Assembly: GCA_024867545.1 (NCBI GenBank)
Contig: JANFNE010000036.1
Coordinates: forward strand, 553,633 to 617,632
Direction of reading: 5' to 3'
DNA length: 64,000 nt
From: Phytopythium helicoides
Taxonomy: Eukaryota > Oomycota > Peronosporomycetes > Pythiales > Pythiaceae
Of the stretch, positions 11,701 to 23,308 are shown one piece after another. Under the pieces are notes generated by a model that was not told the origin of the DNA, searched no databases, and saw nothing but the letters and a program-made list of their open reading frames with translations. The first letter of the stretch is position 1. The number at the start of each line of letters is the position of its first letter. The position numbers were made by a program, and so were the translations under genes.

Positions 11701-14700
11701 ATGGTCAAGTTGCCAAGTTTTTGGAGCAACTCCAAACCCGATCCAAGTAGCTGAGCATATTCGAGCCGACCAATCTCGCCTTCGGGTCTCACTGACGACG
11801 AGAGAAAATGCCACAAGTCGTTGATTGAGAACGCTAGACGCTGGGCGCTATCTTCAATCTTGATTTTCTGGGATAAATATTTAATCGTTTGGGACAGCAG
11901 AACTCGCACTACGCGGGAACCGTCTCTGTGAGCACGAAATTGATGTTGGTGATGCTGCAAGAGGTGGCCGAGAGCACTACCCAACACATCCTGCGGACAA
12001 TTGAAAAGGAGAGCGCGGACAACAAGTGATGGCACCAATGTCGATCGCAGAAGCTCACGTTGAGGTGCGCTCTCATCTGAAGGCACTACTGGAAGAGTTT
12101 TAGAGATCGCGATACGCGCAGCGAGGAGCCTCTTAGCTAGGCTATTGGCATTTCTGCCATCGATTCGACGAATCAATAAGCGATCAAGCTTCAGAACTCT
12201 CCGAAGGGCGGTCTCTGTTTCATCTGTATATCCGGCCACCACAAGCACCAAAAGGATTTGCAAAAGCTCGCAAAGTAACTTGTCGCTCTCGGAAACCTTA
12301 ACATCGCTTTTGTTTTGGCTCAACTTGGTCGAGAAGTAGAACAAAAGCTGGTCAACCATAAGAACCGCCCCATTTGTCGTCAAGAAAGCATTACCGATCT
12401 GCGCACGATTTTTCACCATCTGCACAAAGTTTATGGTTACTGAATCCAGGGTTTTCTCATCGATGTCGCGCCTGGATAGGCGTAGCAAAAGATGCTGAAG
12501 CGAAATTGCAGGTGGAAGCGTTCGGACAAATGGGTGATTCTCAGTTTTCTTGCTCTTTGTAGCTCCGTCAGTGATACATGTTGCAATCAAAAGCGGCATC
12601 AAATCTTCAGCCCCATTTGCCAACAAGTAATGGTGGCACAGTTCGAATGACCCCGTCAACTCTTCACAGTTTTTCACGATAGCTTCCCAATTTGCAATAA
12701 AAGAACCAGACAACAATGATGCCAGTTGTGAGCGCAGTTCACTGATATTTTTCGCTTTTTTCCACGAATGGCTGCTTGGAAACTCTTCTCGTGACACTCG
12801 TGCCTTCTTGCTTTGGTTCTGCATCGAACTCTTACCATCACCCACGATCATTAGAGTATATTGCTTCAACCAGGTGTATGCGTCTTCCGTGTTCTTGTTC
12901 GTGGAGCTTGGAGTCTGGTCGCTACGCTTGCGTTTCTTTCCAGCTTCGTCGTCACCAATTTCACCACTCGCTGGACCATTCTCAGTGGTCTTTCTAATGA
13001 ATTTGTGACGCCTCCCGCGATCATAAGGGCAAGAGTGTGTGCGTCAGGGTCCGGCGCTGTAAAGCACCAACAAGAGAATGCGAACAGCGAACAGGACAAC
13101 GACCGGGTCACTACGATACGCCCCTTGCCATCCTTGAGATGCCACGGTCTTCGGAGCATTCAGAAATGACACAAGCGCCATCGTGATAGGGCTGACACTC
13201 ATTCTCGGTCCCTTGCTCTTGAACTTCATGAGATCGAGGTGCACGGCAACGCTGGCAAACGGATCTGCCGCAACAGCTTGAGCAAGCTCCTCAACAAAGC
13301 GCGCGCATGCAGCTCCACCATTGTGCAGGCTTTGCAGCCAGAAACCAATTTCCTCGTTATTGTGGGTCTCAGTGTCTCGCTTGTCCTGGTTCATAGAGGC
13401 CCCAAAAACACCCGAAATGAGCAAAACACGCATGATAACCTTGTCGCACAGCTGTTGAACGGCTTTGCTTGAAGTGTTGACATCCAGCAGAAGCAGCTGC
13501 AGCAGCTTCGATTCCGATCCACCTGAGCCACCGTTGGTTGTGCCCTCGTTGTAGCAGAAACGAGAGGCGGCTGCTGTCAATAGCAAGCAGGAAGCGCAAC
13601 ATTTCGGCAACAATCATGCTCCGCAAAGAAACAATCGTGCCCGTCGGAGACGGGCGATTCCCTTCCAAGTAGTGCCATGCGAGCAGCTTGGTAAAGTCCA
13701 ACTTAACTTCGCTGATCGTTTGGGGGAAGCATTCTACATACAGCCTGAAAACAGACAACGAGCGCACATAAATCAACCCGGTAGACTTCTCGGATGAAGA
13801 AGTGGATCCGCACATCTTCAATAGAAGCGACACGAGGGCTTCAGGGCTCGGCAACAAAAAGCGAAGCTCACTCTCTAGATCTGATAAAACGCGACTGGAA
13901 ACCGCCTTCAGCTTCGTCGCGACAGTATCGAATCGATGGAGTATCGCCTCCATAATCCCAAGCGTTGAGTATACAACCAAGTCATTAGCATGTTGAATAC
14001 CTCGCGATAGTTCTTTCTTGTAGTTGATGGGAGCAATCAGTCGAGTTGCTAACAACTGGGATGAACACCATGAAGCACTCTCATCGCCGCTCTCACACGG
14101 CAAAATGCTAGCGTCGATTGAGCAAGCCAGCAGCTTCTGGAGAAGCGAAGCCACACAAAACCAGCGATATGCAGGTCGTGGCTCCAGCGGAATTGACAGT
14201 GCTGCAAGGTAGTCCGCGATCAGAGAAGGGTACTTGGTCAAAAACTTGGTCGCAACAGCCATTGCGGCAGGACTGCGAAGGAGCTCATTCACGCCGATCG
14301 CGACAAGCGTGCCCTTGATTGTCTTCGATGAGAGTGCCTGCTTAAAGCTCAGACTAAGTTGTGAGCCGGAAGCCGAGGTTGAAGTTGGCTTGACCAGGAA
14401 TGCCCGAAAAGCGTCTGTCGCGTTTTCCATGGCGAAAATGGCGTCTTGAGCAAAGAAGAGTTTGTTCAGCATGCCCATCGTGGCGGAAGCAACATTTTCT
14501 TCGTCAGACTGCAGTAGTGGAAGCAGCTGTAGCACATTCGTGCCGCTCCAGATTGATGTCTTGGCCCGAAAGTCGAGCGCAGAGTTATCCAGCACTAGTT
14601 TGCCCAGCTTGTCAAAGATCTGCGTCAGAGTCTCGGCCGAGTCGCCATCAATGCTCTTGAACAGCGAAGCGACCAGTCCTCCTTCCTTGAGCGCAAAGCG

Positions 14701-15366
14701 ATGCACACTCTTGTCTGTGCACGCCGCGAGCTCGAGAACGAGTCCAACGTACGCGTCTCGGATTTGGAACGACGCCTGGAGCGGCTTTTTCAGTTGGTCG
14801 TCCTTGCCCTCCGTGTCCCCGTTGCTGTCTTCCTGCTGCTCTTCCTCGTCTTCATCTCCTGACGGAGCAGCGGGCGGCTCGGGCTTCTTGAACCGGCGCG
14901 TCGCCATCTTGACAAACGCTTGGCTCTGCAAATTGAACAGCCGCACAAACTCGCGCGCGACGGTGCCGCTGACTTGCACGAGCGCGCGCACGAGCTCCAG
15001 CGCACGGAACTCGATGATGGGCTTGTCGCTCCAGGTCATGAACTTCTCCAGGCTGGCGCTGCGGTCGCGCACGACCTTGAGCGCGAGCGCCTCGGCCGCC
15101 GCGGGGTCGCGCTGCGTCTGCGCGCGCAGCAGCAGCGCCAGCGCGTCCAGGAAGTCCGCGACGCTCTCTCGCTGCTCCCAGCGCGCGCCGTGGCCCACGG
15201 CCTCGGGCCAGCAGCGCAGCAGCGGCTCGCAGAGCGGGTGGATGGCCAGGAAACGCGCCGAGGCGCCGCCGGGCGCCGCCAGCAGCGCCGCGAACGCGCG
15301 CACGGGCGCGTCCAGCGGCTGCGAGGGCCGCTCGAGCGCCAGCAGCAGCTCACGCAGCTCGGCCAT
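8745..15366 (-). CDS. URB1: URB1/Npa1-type nucleolar pre-ribosomal protein
   Basis: A long alpha-helical protein of about 2,180 residues, close to the usual length of URB1 (yeast Npa1). URB1 is a nucleolar scaffold needed for early 60S pre-ribosome assembly together with Dbp6 and Rsa3-type partners. The N-terminal region has the Leu/Ala-rich helical-repeat look of the family, with an FTKLLAWHYLEG segment near 13670. A basic, charged loop with a KKRKR cluster near 12920 could be a nuclear localisation signal. ATG at 15366 is the first in frame. One intron fits exactly at 9398-9467 (70 bp). Frame changes near 13550, 13060 and 13000 are probably single-base assembly errors, because the protein continues in the next frame with the same character. 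The 3' end converges with the CFAP gene only about 110 bp away. The identification rests on overall character and length and is less certain than for UTP20. Confidence 0.62.
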
Positions 15367-15500
15367 GGTCGACCACTTCTCGGCAATGAGCCGCCAACCG
15401 ATGGCTGCAAGGTCGGGCTCAGATAGACTGATCCGATCAGAAGGGGTCTGAGGCGCTGGCCCTTGTTGGGGCGAAGCGAAGGGGAAAAAAGGTAGCGAGC
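15367..15500. promoter_or_regulatory. Shared divergent promoter, URB1 / PSME3IP1-like
   Basis: Only 134 bp separate the two start codons, which point away from each other, so this stretch must hold both core promoters and 5' UTRs. No TATA box is evident. A short purine-rich run, GGGGAAAAAAGG, lies just before the rightward gene. The assignment follows from layout only. Confidence 0.45.
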
Positions 15501-16396
15501 ATGGACGGCTCGGGGCCGCCGCGCGGCGTGCTGGCGGGCTTCGTGTCGACGTCGGTGCTCACGTCCTCCGACGGGGTGCGCGGCTGCTGGGGCTGAGCGG
15601 GCCCGCGCGCCAGATCTGAGCGCTGACGCCGCTCATGCTGCCCACAGCTCTTCGGCGACCATGTGGAGGAGCAGCGGCTCTCGGAGGCGCCGGCGCCGCG
15701 GCCCGAGGACGCGCCGGACTACCGGCCGCTCTTCGAGCGCCTGCAGGAGATGAAGGACAAGAAGGACAGCGAGTGGAAGGAGAAGAACAACCCGTTCGGT
15801 GCGTGCGCTCGAGCCGGCAGCGAGGGGCGGCCGGTCGCTGACGCCTGCGCGTGTGGAGAGCAGCGCCGCCCAAGGCGCTCGACGAGGAGGACATATCGTT
15901 CATCCGGGACCTCGAGACCCGCCAGGCGGACACGGAGCGCAGACGCAAGGAGCAGCACGAGCAGGACGTCGCCAGCTTCTGTGCGTTGCGCCGTGTCACA
16001 GCTTTCGCCGTCAGGTTGCGTACTAACGACGATCATGACGTTGGTGCAGTGCTGGCCCGCGGTACGGCCAAGCCATCCGCCGAGACTGCCGCTGTCGGAG
16101 CTGTAGCAGCGATACCGTTGCAGAAGCCAAAAGACAAGGCGCAAGCCTCAAAAACTCCGAGCGTTATGGTTGTGCGAGCCAAGCGGAAAGCTGGCGACGG
16201 AGAAGGTCAGGGCAAGAGGAAGAAAAAGTCTGCGAAGGTGGCTGCGGAATCGAGCGCTGCGGTCGATGTGGCAAAGAGTAGCAACAAACGCAGCGAGCCA
16301 AGTGCCGAAAACGCGACCGAGGAGAAGAAGCCAGCTAGCGCTGCACAAGCAGCCTCTGTACTAGGCTTGGTGGCGTACAGCAGCGATAGCGACTAG
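15501..16396 (+). CDS. PSME3IP1/NIP30 (FAM192A)-like nuclear protein
   Basis: A 229-residue protein from four exons: 15501-15575, 15648-15798, 15864-15980 and 16050-16396. All phases close exactly, and the last intron contains a TACTAAC branch site. The NIP30 domain is recognisable: a short FVS segment at the start, then PLFERLQEMKDKKDSEW, then LDEEDISFIRDLETRQ. The C-terminal part is a basic Lys/Arg-rich linker ending in an acidic YSSDSD tail. In animals this protein binds the PA28-gamma proteasome activator through its phosphorylated acidic C-terminus; whether that holds here is inference. It is probably nuclear. No frame breaks are present. Confidence 0.82.
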
Positions 16397-16989
16397 CAGC
16401 TCGAGGGATGGAGTACATTTTTTTATTCTGATATGTTGGTCTGGAAGCTGGCCGATTGCATTGAACTACTGTTGAGCTCGGCCCTCGCCTCGTACGTGTA
16501 GATTGGCTCTCCCTCATGAAGTCATCTACCTCAGTCATCCTCTTCTTACGCAAGCAAATCGAACGTGGCCGCTCTAGAGACTGCGATACGCATTGAGGAC
16601 CGCCGCGTAGCAATGGCGATCCTCTCGGTAGAAGTTTCCTGCAACAAGGCCTTGCAAGGAGGAATTGCCAGTGTGAACCCTCTCGGTGTTCCTACACTGT
16701 GGCACTCTTCCAGCCAACTGTGGGACTACCCACAGATCTTCGAGGGATACCTTTTGGTGGAGACGAGTCACCATCGGAGACCGCCAAGGCAACTCCGGTT
16801 GGAGAGGGACACGCATGGGAAGTGCGATAATATATTTCGCCCGCTTGCCGAATATGTTTAGCTGCCTACAGTACGTTGATATGCGGTTTCCTCCTTGCGT
16901 TCCCCTGCGCGACCCGATGGGAGCCCACCGTGCGTTCATTCCGAATTCGACCGCCTCAGACCAAGCTCCAAGTCTCAAGCTTCGCAAGC
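16397..16989. other. Intergenic region upstream of the P450 gene
   Basis: About 590 bp without a supportable gene. Short open frames here lack protein-like composition and overlap each other on both strands. The P450 promoter and 5' UTR must lie in the right part. No RNA gene or repeat is seen. Confidence 0.5.
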
Positions 16990-18728
16990 ATGGCTCAGGC
17001 CGGTCCAATGCTGCAAGAAGCTCCTTTGTGGGGCTCAGAAGCTGCTTTCTCACTGCTTTTTCGTGGTGCTCGCTGTGCTCATCCCTTTGGTGATATGGGT
17101 GCTGTCGCGGTCTGACAAGAGCGACGGAGATCGACGGTCGAACTCGACTGCTATCGCACCGCTTCCTTCTGCTTCGTCTTCGTCTCGCACTCCTTCCAAG
17201 CCTCGGACACCCGGGTCTGCGGCAATTCCCTCGACCACTTTACCACTGTTAGGCAACGTTCTCGACTTGGTCAAGCAAGCCCCGCGCTTCCACCATTGGC
17301 TAGCTGAGCTCGCGCAGGAGTTTGACGGTCGCCCGGTGCGTTTGCAGTCCCCTGGTAGACCGGATATCCTGATGATTTCTACACCAGCGCAATTTGAGAC
17401 TGTGCAAAAGCTCCAACTCGATAGCTTCATCAAGGGGCCCGAACCTCCACGCGTTGCTGGACGATCTAATGGGCGATGGGATCTTCACCGCTAACGGCCC
17501 CAACTGGAAGGTGCAGCGGCAAATTCTCGTGAAACTGTTTTCGATGCGAACGCTGCGGGATCACATCACGCCAATTATTCAAAAGAACACGCGGACGTTG
17601 CTCTCGATATTTGACAACACCCAAGCAAGCGCAACAAAGGTAGATTTGTACTACTTGCTCCACCAACTGATGCTCGACACTTTCGTCGAGCTTGCGTTCG
17701 GAATCCAACTTGGCTGCATTGAAGGCTCAAGGCAGCAGTTGGAGTCGTCGGGAACTCATCGTCAACCTAACGCGTTCGAGAAGGCATTCTACGATGCACA
17801 ACACTTCTCCGCGAAGCGATTTATGATTCCGGCGTTTGTCTGGAAGCTTCAGCGCTGGTTGAATATCGGCAATGAGCGAAGACTTCGCCAATCTTTGGAT
17901 GTGATTGACAAAACCGCTTACGACCTGATTTACAAGAGCATGAACAATCGCCAGCAGAAACAGAAGGTGAAAGGCGTCAGGCACCTCGTCGATTTGATGC
18001 TAGATATGACGGATTCCGAAGGTATCGACATCACGCCTAAACAAATCCGTGACATGGTTGTGACGTCTCTTGTCGCTGGTCGCGATACGACTGCTGAAAC
18101 ACTCAGCTGGGTGTTTCACGTTCTGAGCCGCCAGCCACGCGTGGTTCAAGCCGTTCGAGATGAACTACACCGCGCTAATCTCCCCGTCGATAGCCACTCT
18201 GGCGAGCTGTTTATTCCGACTATGGAACAAGTGTCTGGTCTTCCGTACCTCGACGCCACGCTGCGCGAGGTTTTACGTCTTCATCCGACGGCCGCGTTTA
18301 CGGTCAAGCACTGTGTGAAAGACGCTTGGATTCCCTTTGGGGAGGGAAAAGGTGGTGATGATGTTGAAGGCGGCGTCTTTGTTCCAGCTGGGACCGACAT
18401 TGCGGTGTCTCCATTTGCAATGGGTCGGCTCCCTCGCGTGTGGGGCCCGGACGCGAGCGAGTTTCGGCCCGAGCGATTCCTTGACCCAACGTCGGGGAAA
18501 CTGCTACCCATTTCTCAATTCCGGTTCTGTGCGTTTAGCGCGGGACCACGCGTGTGTGTTGGTCAGGCACTTGCAATGCTGCAGCTGAAGATCATCTTGT
18601 CTTCAGTGTTGCTGCACTACGATGTTGCGGAGGTTCCAGGACAGGACGTAACGTACACGTCGGGAATCACTCTGCCGATGAAGAATCCACTTTGGGTAAC
18701 AGCTTCGCCAGTTCGAGGTGCGCTTTGA
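16990..18728 (+). CDS. Cytochrome P450 monooxygenase, membrane-anchored
   Basis: About 578 residues. An N-terminal transmembrane helix (VVLAVLIPLVIWVL, near 17065-17105) would anchor it in the ER. The expected P450 landmarks are all present: I-helix AGRDTT near 18078, K-helix ExxR as EVLR near 18270, FRPERF near 18465, and the heme-binding FSAGPRVCVG near 18535 with its cysteine. The pattern resembles fatty-acid hydroxylase P450s of the CYP86/CYP52/CYP704 type and oomycete-specific families. The substrate is unknown, and I do not assign a family number. ATG 16990 opens MAQAGPM. The frame changes once near 17058, in a run of T, and once near 17440, in a GGGG run. Each is explained by one extra base, after which the protein reads through. 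Confidence 0.9.
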
Positions 18729-18878
18729 AGCTCCACCATGGGGTACGAATGATTTATGAGTCTGAATTAGTATTGCCCTGCATTGATGCCCGTGGATTAG
18801 TTCCATTTCCCACTAGCATAGCGGTCTCTCCGAGGCAAACAAAATCTTACGTTCTATTGATATTCTATTCTCTTGGCT

Positions 18879-20594
18879 TCATTTGAACAATGGTGGTGGT
18901 GGCGCTCGCGAATGGCGCCGACGCTCCGCTGATCCTCCCAAAAGCGGTAGCACACGCTGCTGCTGGCTGCTGGTTGACGGTCGGCGAAGTGGCGGGGAGG
19001 CAGCAACGAGCACACGTCCTGACGCGGACGAGGCCGCAGCGCGTAATTGCGGTCGTTTCGGGCGATCTGGGGTTCGCATCACGACAGACTGGCGGAGGGC
19101 ATCGACTTGTACACGAGAAACTGACACAGGAGCCGGCGCTGAGGTCGTGACTTTAGTGCTACTTCCTAGCAAGGGGTGTCGAATAGTTGGTGCGTGCCCA
19201 ACCGTGGAGGAACGGGTCAAAAGCTGCTGGCTGGAATGGGCTCGTAGTAGCGAGGATCCTCGGGTCGTTAAGACGTCAGCAGATGCTGGGCGACGTGAGC
19301 TCGGTCCTGAAACCGAGGTTCTGCCCGGAATTACGGCCGGATACAGAGAAACAGGATTCCTGGGTGATTTCTTTTCTCCGGCACGACGGAGCTCTGAACG
19401 GATCGATGTCTCAGCCAAGGATCCTTGCTTTGCAGATCTACGGCCGGAAGACTCTGCTGGATGAGTCTTTGTTTCCACGTCACCAGCGCTTCCACACATG
19501 CCTGAGTGACTGTGCGATGTTTCGCGGTGCTTGCTCGTAGATGACGATGACGAAGAAGATGGACGCCGTTCAGATTTTCCAGGATGCCTGCGCTTCTGTT
19601 TTCGCCGTAACTCTGCAGGAATCACCATCTCCTTGAATGCTTCGTTCGCCTGCAAGCAGTCACATGTAGAAATGGAGTTTGAGCAAAGTTGATATCCCGT
19701 CCGATTGCATCTCTGACACGGACCTCATCTCGCTGTCTCTTTTTGGAGCGTTCCTCAATCAACGCTGTCAAAATGCTCGGTTTGGCGTCTTTGCCGGGTG
19801 GAGACAATAAGGCACTCGACGGTCCAGACGGTGACTTTGTTTCCTAGTTACAATAAAGAGTCTCGGTCAGTTGTAATGAAGCAGCAGCAACACAAAGGAG
19901 AGCGCGTACTTTCGATTCCTTTCGCTCTGTTGCAAGAGGTGGAATCCCGTCCGAAAGTACACTGATCACCGGAAGTGGGGCTTCATCAAGAAGCTCGTAC
20001 ATCCTTAGCAGATATCGAACAAGCGAAGGAAGCGGCTTCTCAAAACGAGGCTTCAGGATCAGTTCAAGGAGCACTTGGAACGGCGAATGCTCGTCCTCCC
20101 CTGCGATCGAAGGCGGGCTCGCTGCGTCCAGAAGTAGTGCTATACGATCGAGCAGGCCTCGAACCTCACTACGGGCATGTTTCTTGGCGCTTTTGCTCTT
20201 AGCTCCGCCGAATGCAGCCATCTTTGCAATCAAATCCAGCTGCAGGTGGCCAATGCGCGAGCTCGCTGGGACCGTCGACGGCTTTTGGTGAGACTTCGAT
20301 GTCTTCGACGCGTTCAACACCGGGGCCAGCTGCTTGCCAATCGACGCCAGTCGCTTCTTCACCGCCGCTGGCTCACTCGAAGGAGCCTCAGGAGCACCGC
20401 CCCCCATCGGAAGTTGGCCACCATCGCTGTTCGCTGCTTGCAGCACGCGGTCGAGGAACTCCGTCACTGGAGCAGCCATCACCAGCGGCTCTCCGATCGC
20501 GCCCTGTAGAGCCCTCTGCGCCCTGCGTCTGCACCGCCGCCAGCGCCTCGCGGTACTCGCGCGCCCAGTCGACGCGCTCGCCCGCCTCACTCAT
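18879..20594 (-). CDS. Unrecognised protein: helical N-terminal half, Ser/Arg-rich tail
   Basis: I do not recognise this family. ATG 20594 (MSEAGERVDWAREY) gives a Leu/Ala-rich, probably helical region. Within it, a segment around 20050-20170 (LLDRIALLLDAA, then LVRYLLRMYELL) looks like a small all-helical domain. An intron at 19844-19909 (66 bp) fits GT..AG. Beyond it lies a charged ALIEERSKKRQRDE segment and then a long Ser/Arg/Pro-rich, disordered tail ending at 18879. The tail has several basic clusters and SSSSSSS-type runs, which suggests a nuclear protein. Frame changes near 20520 and 19650 are probably single-base errors. An open frame on the opposite strand is its shadow. It lies head-to-head with MSH2. 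Confidence 0.55.
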
Positions 20595-20790
20595 CGCCTC
20601 GCCCACTTCTGCTTTATCTGCTCCTTCGCCCCAAAATACACTGTTGGCGCCAACGTGCGTCCAATTAAAAGTGTCTGACAAGCATAAATTTACCGTTCAC
20701 TACTTTTTATGAGACACTATATTTCGGACAAAAGAGCTCGACGACCAAGGTGGCGGGAAAGCTCACTTTGCAGCTTGGCACGGCGAGGCG
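20595..20790. promoter_or_regulatory. Shared divergent promoter, unknown gene / MSH2
   Basis: These 196 bp separate two start codons that point away from each other and must contain both promoters. The stretch is locally AT-rich (20660-20725) between GC-rich coding ends. No specific binding site is recognised. Confidence 0.4.
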
Positions 20791-23286
20791 ATGATCGACC
20801 CAGAGGAGCAGACGCCGCAGGACGAGGCGGCGCCGCAGCCCGAGATGGCGCTGCTGCTGCGCGCCAGCAAGGGCCTGAAGCAGCTCGGCGTGGCGGTGCG
20901 GCGCCCGCGGCTGCGGCAGTCGTGCGTCAAGGGCCGCGAGGGCGAGGACACCAAGCAGTGGGCACTCACGCTCTTCGAGTTCTCCGACTCGAGCGAGCTC
21001 GCCAACCTCGAGACGCTGCTCGTGCAACTCGCGCCCTCCAAGTGCTTTGTGACCGCCGACCTTGAGCAGTCGCAGCTCGTCGGTGCGAGCACTCACCCAG
21101 CAGTTCGTTCAGAGAATCGCTCGAATCGCTGACGCCCTTGTCATTTCTCCCCACAGGCGACAGCAAGAAACTGCACGCGCTCTTGCGCGCGCACGAAATT
21201 GCGGTCGTGTACATTAAGAAGCAAGCATTCAAGCAGGACGCGTCATCGAACGAAGCGAACATTCAGCGGCTGCTGGGCACGTCGACGGCTGGCTGAGCTC
21301 AAGGGAGCTTTGGACCTCTCGATCGCCACAGGCGCACTCGCTGGACTCATCGATGCACTCGGCCTCATGGCCGACACAGATCACTTTGGATGCTACACAC
21401 TGGCGGAGGGCAGCTTGTCTTCAGCGATGCAGCTCGATAGCGCAGCCATTTGGTCGCTCAACTTGCTCCCGGACCCCAAATCTACCAAGTCCGGAAGCTC
21501 ATCCAGTCAAATCGGAAGTAGTGTGCTCAGTATCCTCAACAGGGGCAAGACGCCAATGGGCCGTCGCCTTCTAGAGCGCTGGATCCGTCAGCCGCTAGTG
21601 AGCGTGAATGACATCAACGAGCGCCAAGATATTGTGCAGCTGTTCGTGAACGAAGCATCGCTGCGCATGGAGCTTCTCGACGAATGCATGCGCTCCCTCC
21701 GGATCTGGAGCGTCTTGCTGTAATTCTCGAAAACAAAAGGAACGCAAAGATCTCTGACCTCGTGAGCGTGTATGACGCCGCTAAGGATGCCATCCCTCGC
21801 ATTCTTTCGCTTCTTCGCGATTACAAAAGCGACAACGAAGCCACGGAAGGCCAATCGCGCTCCCTGCGGGCGAGGTACGCCGAGCCCTTTGGCAAACGTT
21901 GTTCGTGATCTGGAGGGCTTCGTGGAACTCGTTGAGGAAGTTGTAGACCTGGACAGCCGCCCGACACTGATCGTGAACGCCAAGCATGACGACGAGCTCC
22001 AGGAGCTTCGGCGTGAGTGGGACGACATTCTGGCCGGGATCGAGTCTGAGCACGAGAGAGCGCGCGACGAGATTGGGGGCGACATCAAGTGTGAGAAAGA
22101 CAAGGTTCGCGGGTTTGTGTTCCGGGTCATCAACAAGAAGGAGGAAGCGCGGCTTTCAAAGATCCATGACGTTCACATCTGCCAGATTCTAACGAGCGGC
22201 GTGCAGTTCACGACGTCAAACCTCAAGTCTCTCGCTTCTAACTATCGCCGCGTTCGCTCCGAGTACGACGCAAGGCAGAGTCACCTTCTTCGCGCCGCCA
22301 TCGACGTTGCGAGCACGTACGTCCCGTCTTTGAAGCTGCAACGGCCACACTGGCGGAGCTTGATGTCCTCCTTGGCTTTGCGCACGCCGCGTGTCATGCC
22401 TGGAAACTCCTATTGTCGCCCTTCTCTCGAGGAGAACGGAAGCCGCATCATTCTAACTGGCGCCCGCCACCCCTGCGTCGAGCTTCAGGACAACGTGGAC
22501 TTCATTCCGAATGACTATGACATGGAGCGCGAGGCGTCCCGCTTTGTGGTCGTCACGGGGCCGAACATGGGTGGTAAGAGCACATACATTCGGCAGCTTG
22601 GTGCGCTCGCCGTGATGGCTCAGATCGGCAGCTTCGTGCCCTGCCGAGGTCGCGCAGCTACCTGTGTTTGACAAGTTGCTCGTGCGCGTGGGTGCGGGTG
22701 ACTTGCAACAGCGCGGTGTGTCTACGTTCATGATGGAGATGCTCGAAGCCGGCGCGATTCCTGCACAAGGCGTCGGAGCGGTCGCTGGTGATCATTGACG
22801 AGCTGGGTCGCGGCACGTCGACATACGATGGGTTTGGACTTGCGTGGGCCATTTCAGAGCACCTGTTGACCAAGGTGCGCGCCATGTGCGTATTCGCGAC
22901 GCACTTCCATGAACTTACAGCCCTCGCCGAGGACGCGACCGGCTGTGTCAACAAGCACGTGACAGGCCGTTGCAAGCGAGAAGGAGATCACCATGGTGTA
23001 CCAGGTGCGTGACGGGCCATGCATGGAGAGCTTCGGCGTGCACGTAGCCGCCATGGCGGGCTTCCCGGCGCCGGTGCTGGCGGCCGCTCGCCGCAAGAGC
23101 CTCGAGCTCGAGCGCCTGGTGGATGTGCGTGGTGGCGGCGGCGACTTCACCAAGAGCAAGAAGCGCAAGCGATCAGAAAACGAGTTTCTGCGAGCATTTG
23201 CAGCGCTTCCGTTGGACAGCATGGAGCCGAGAAAAGCGCTTGAGGCCGTCCGTGTGGCGCTGGCTGGCGGCAGTCGCGGAAGTTGA
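20791..23286 (+). CDS. MSH2: DNA mismatch repair protein MSH2, lacking MutS domain I
   Basis: A MutS-family ATPase that pairs with MSH6 or MSH3 to recognise mismatches. Motifs match MSH2: Walker [10 protein letters not shown] near 22560, RVGAGD near 22687, [12 protein letters not shown] near 22718, Walker [13 protein letters not shown] near 22798, and FATHFHEL near 22895. The connector, lever and clamp regions align by eye. The N-terminus is short: the protein enters the MSH2 alignment near human residue 145, so the usual domain I is absent and only about 60 unfamiliar residues precede the connector. ATG 20791 is the first in frame, and a neighbouring gene lies directly upstream. An intron at 21083-21156 fits exactly. 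Single-base frame changes occur near 21290, 21700, 21890, 22330, 22400, 22645, 22757 and 22970; each is placed by conserved residues before and after it. About 807 residues against about 930 for human MSH2. Confidence 0.9.
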
Positions 23287-23308
23287 TGGCCAGAAGGCAT
23301 TGAATAAA

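Noticed and set aside
18883..19464. Forward open frame of 193 codons.
   Set aside because: Antisense to the Ser/Arg-rich tail of the reverse-strand gene; no domain or start support. The reverse frame connects to further exons and this one does not.
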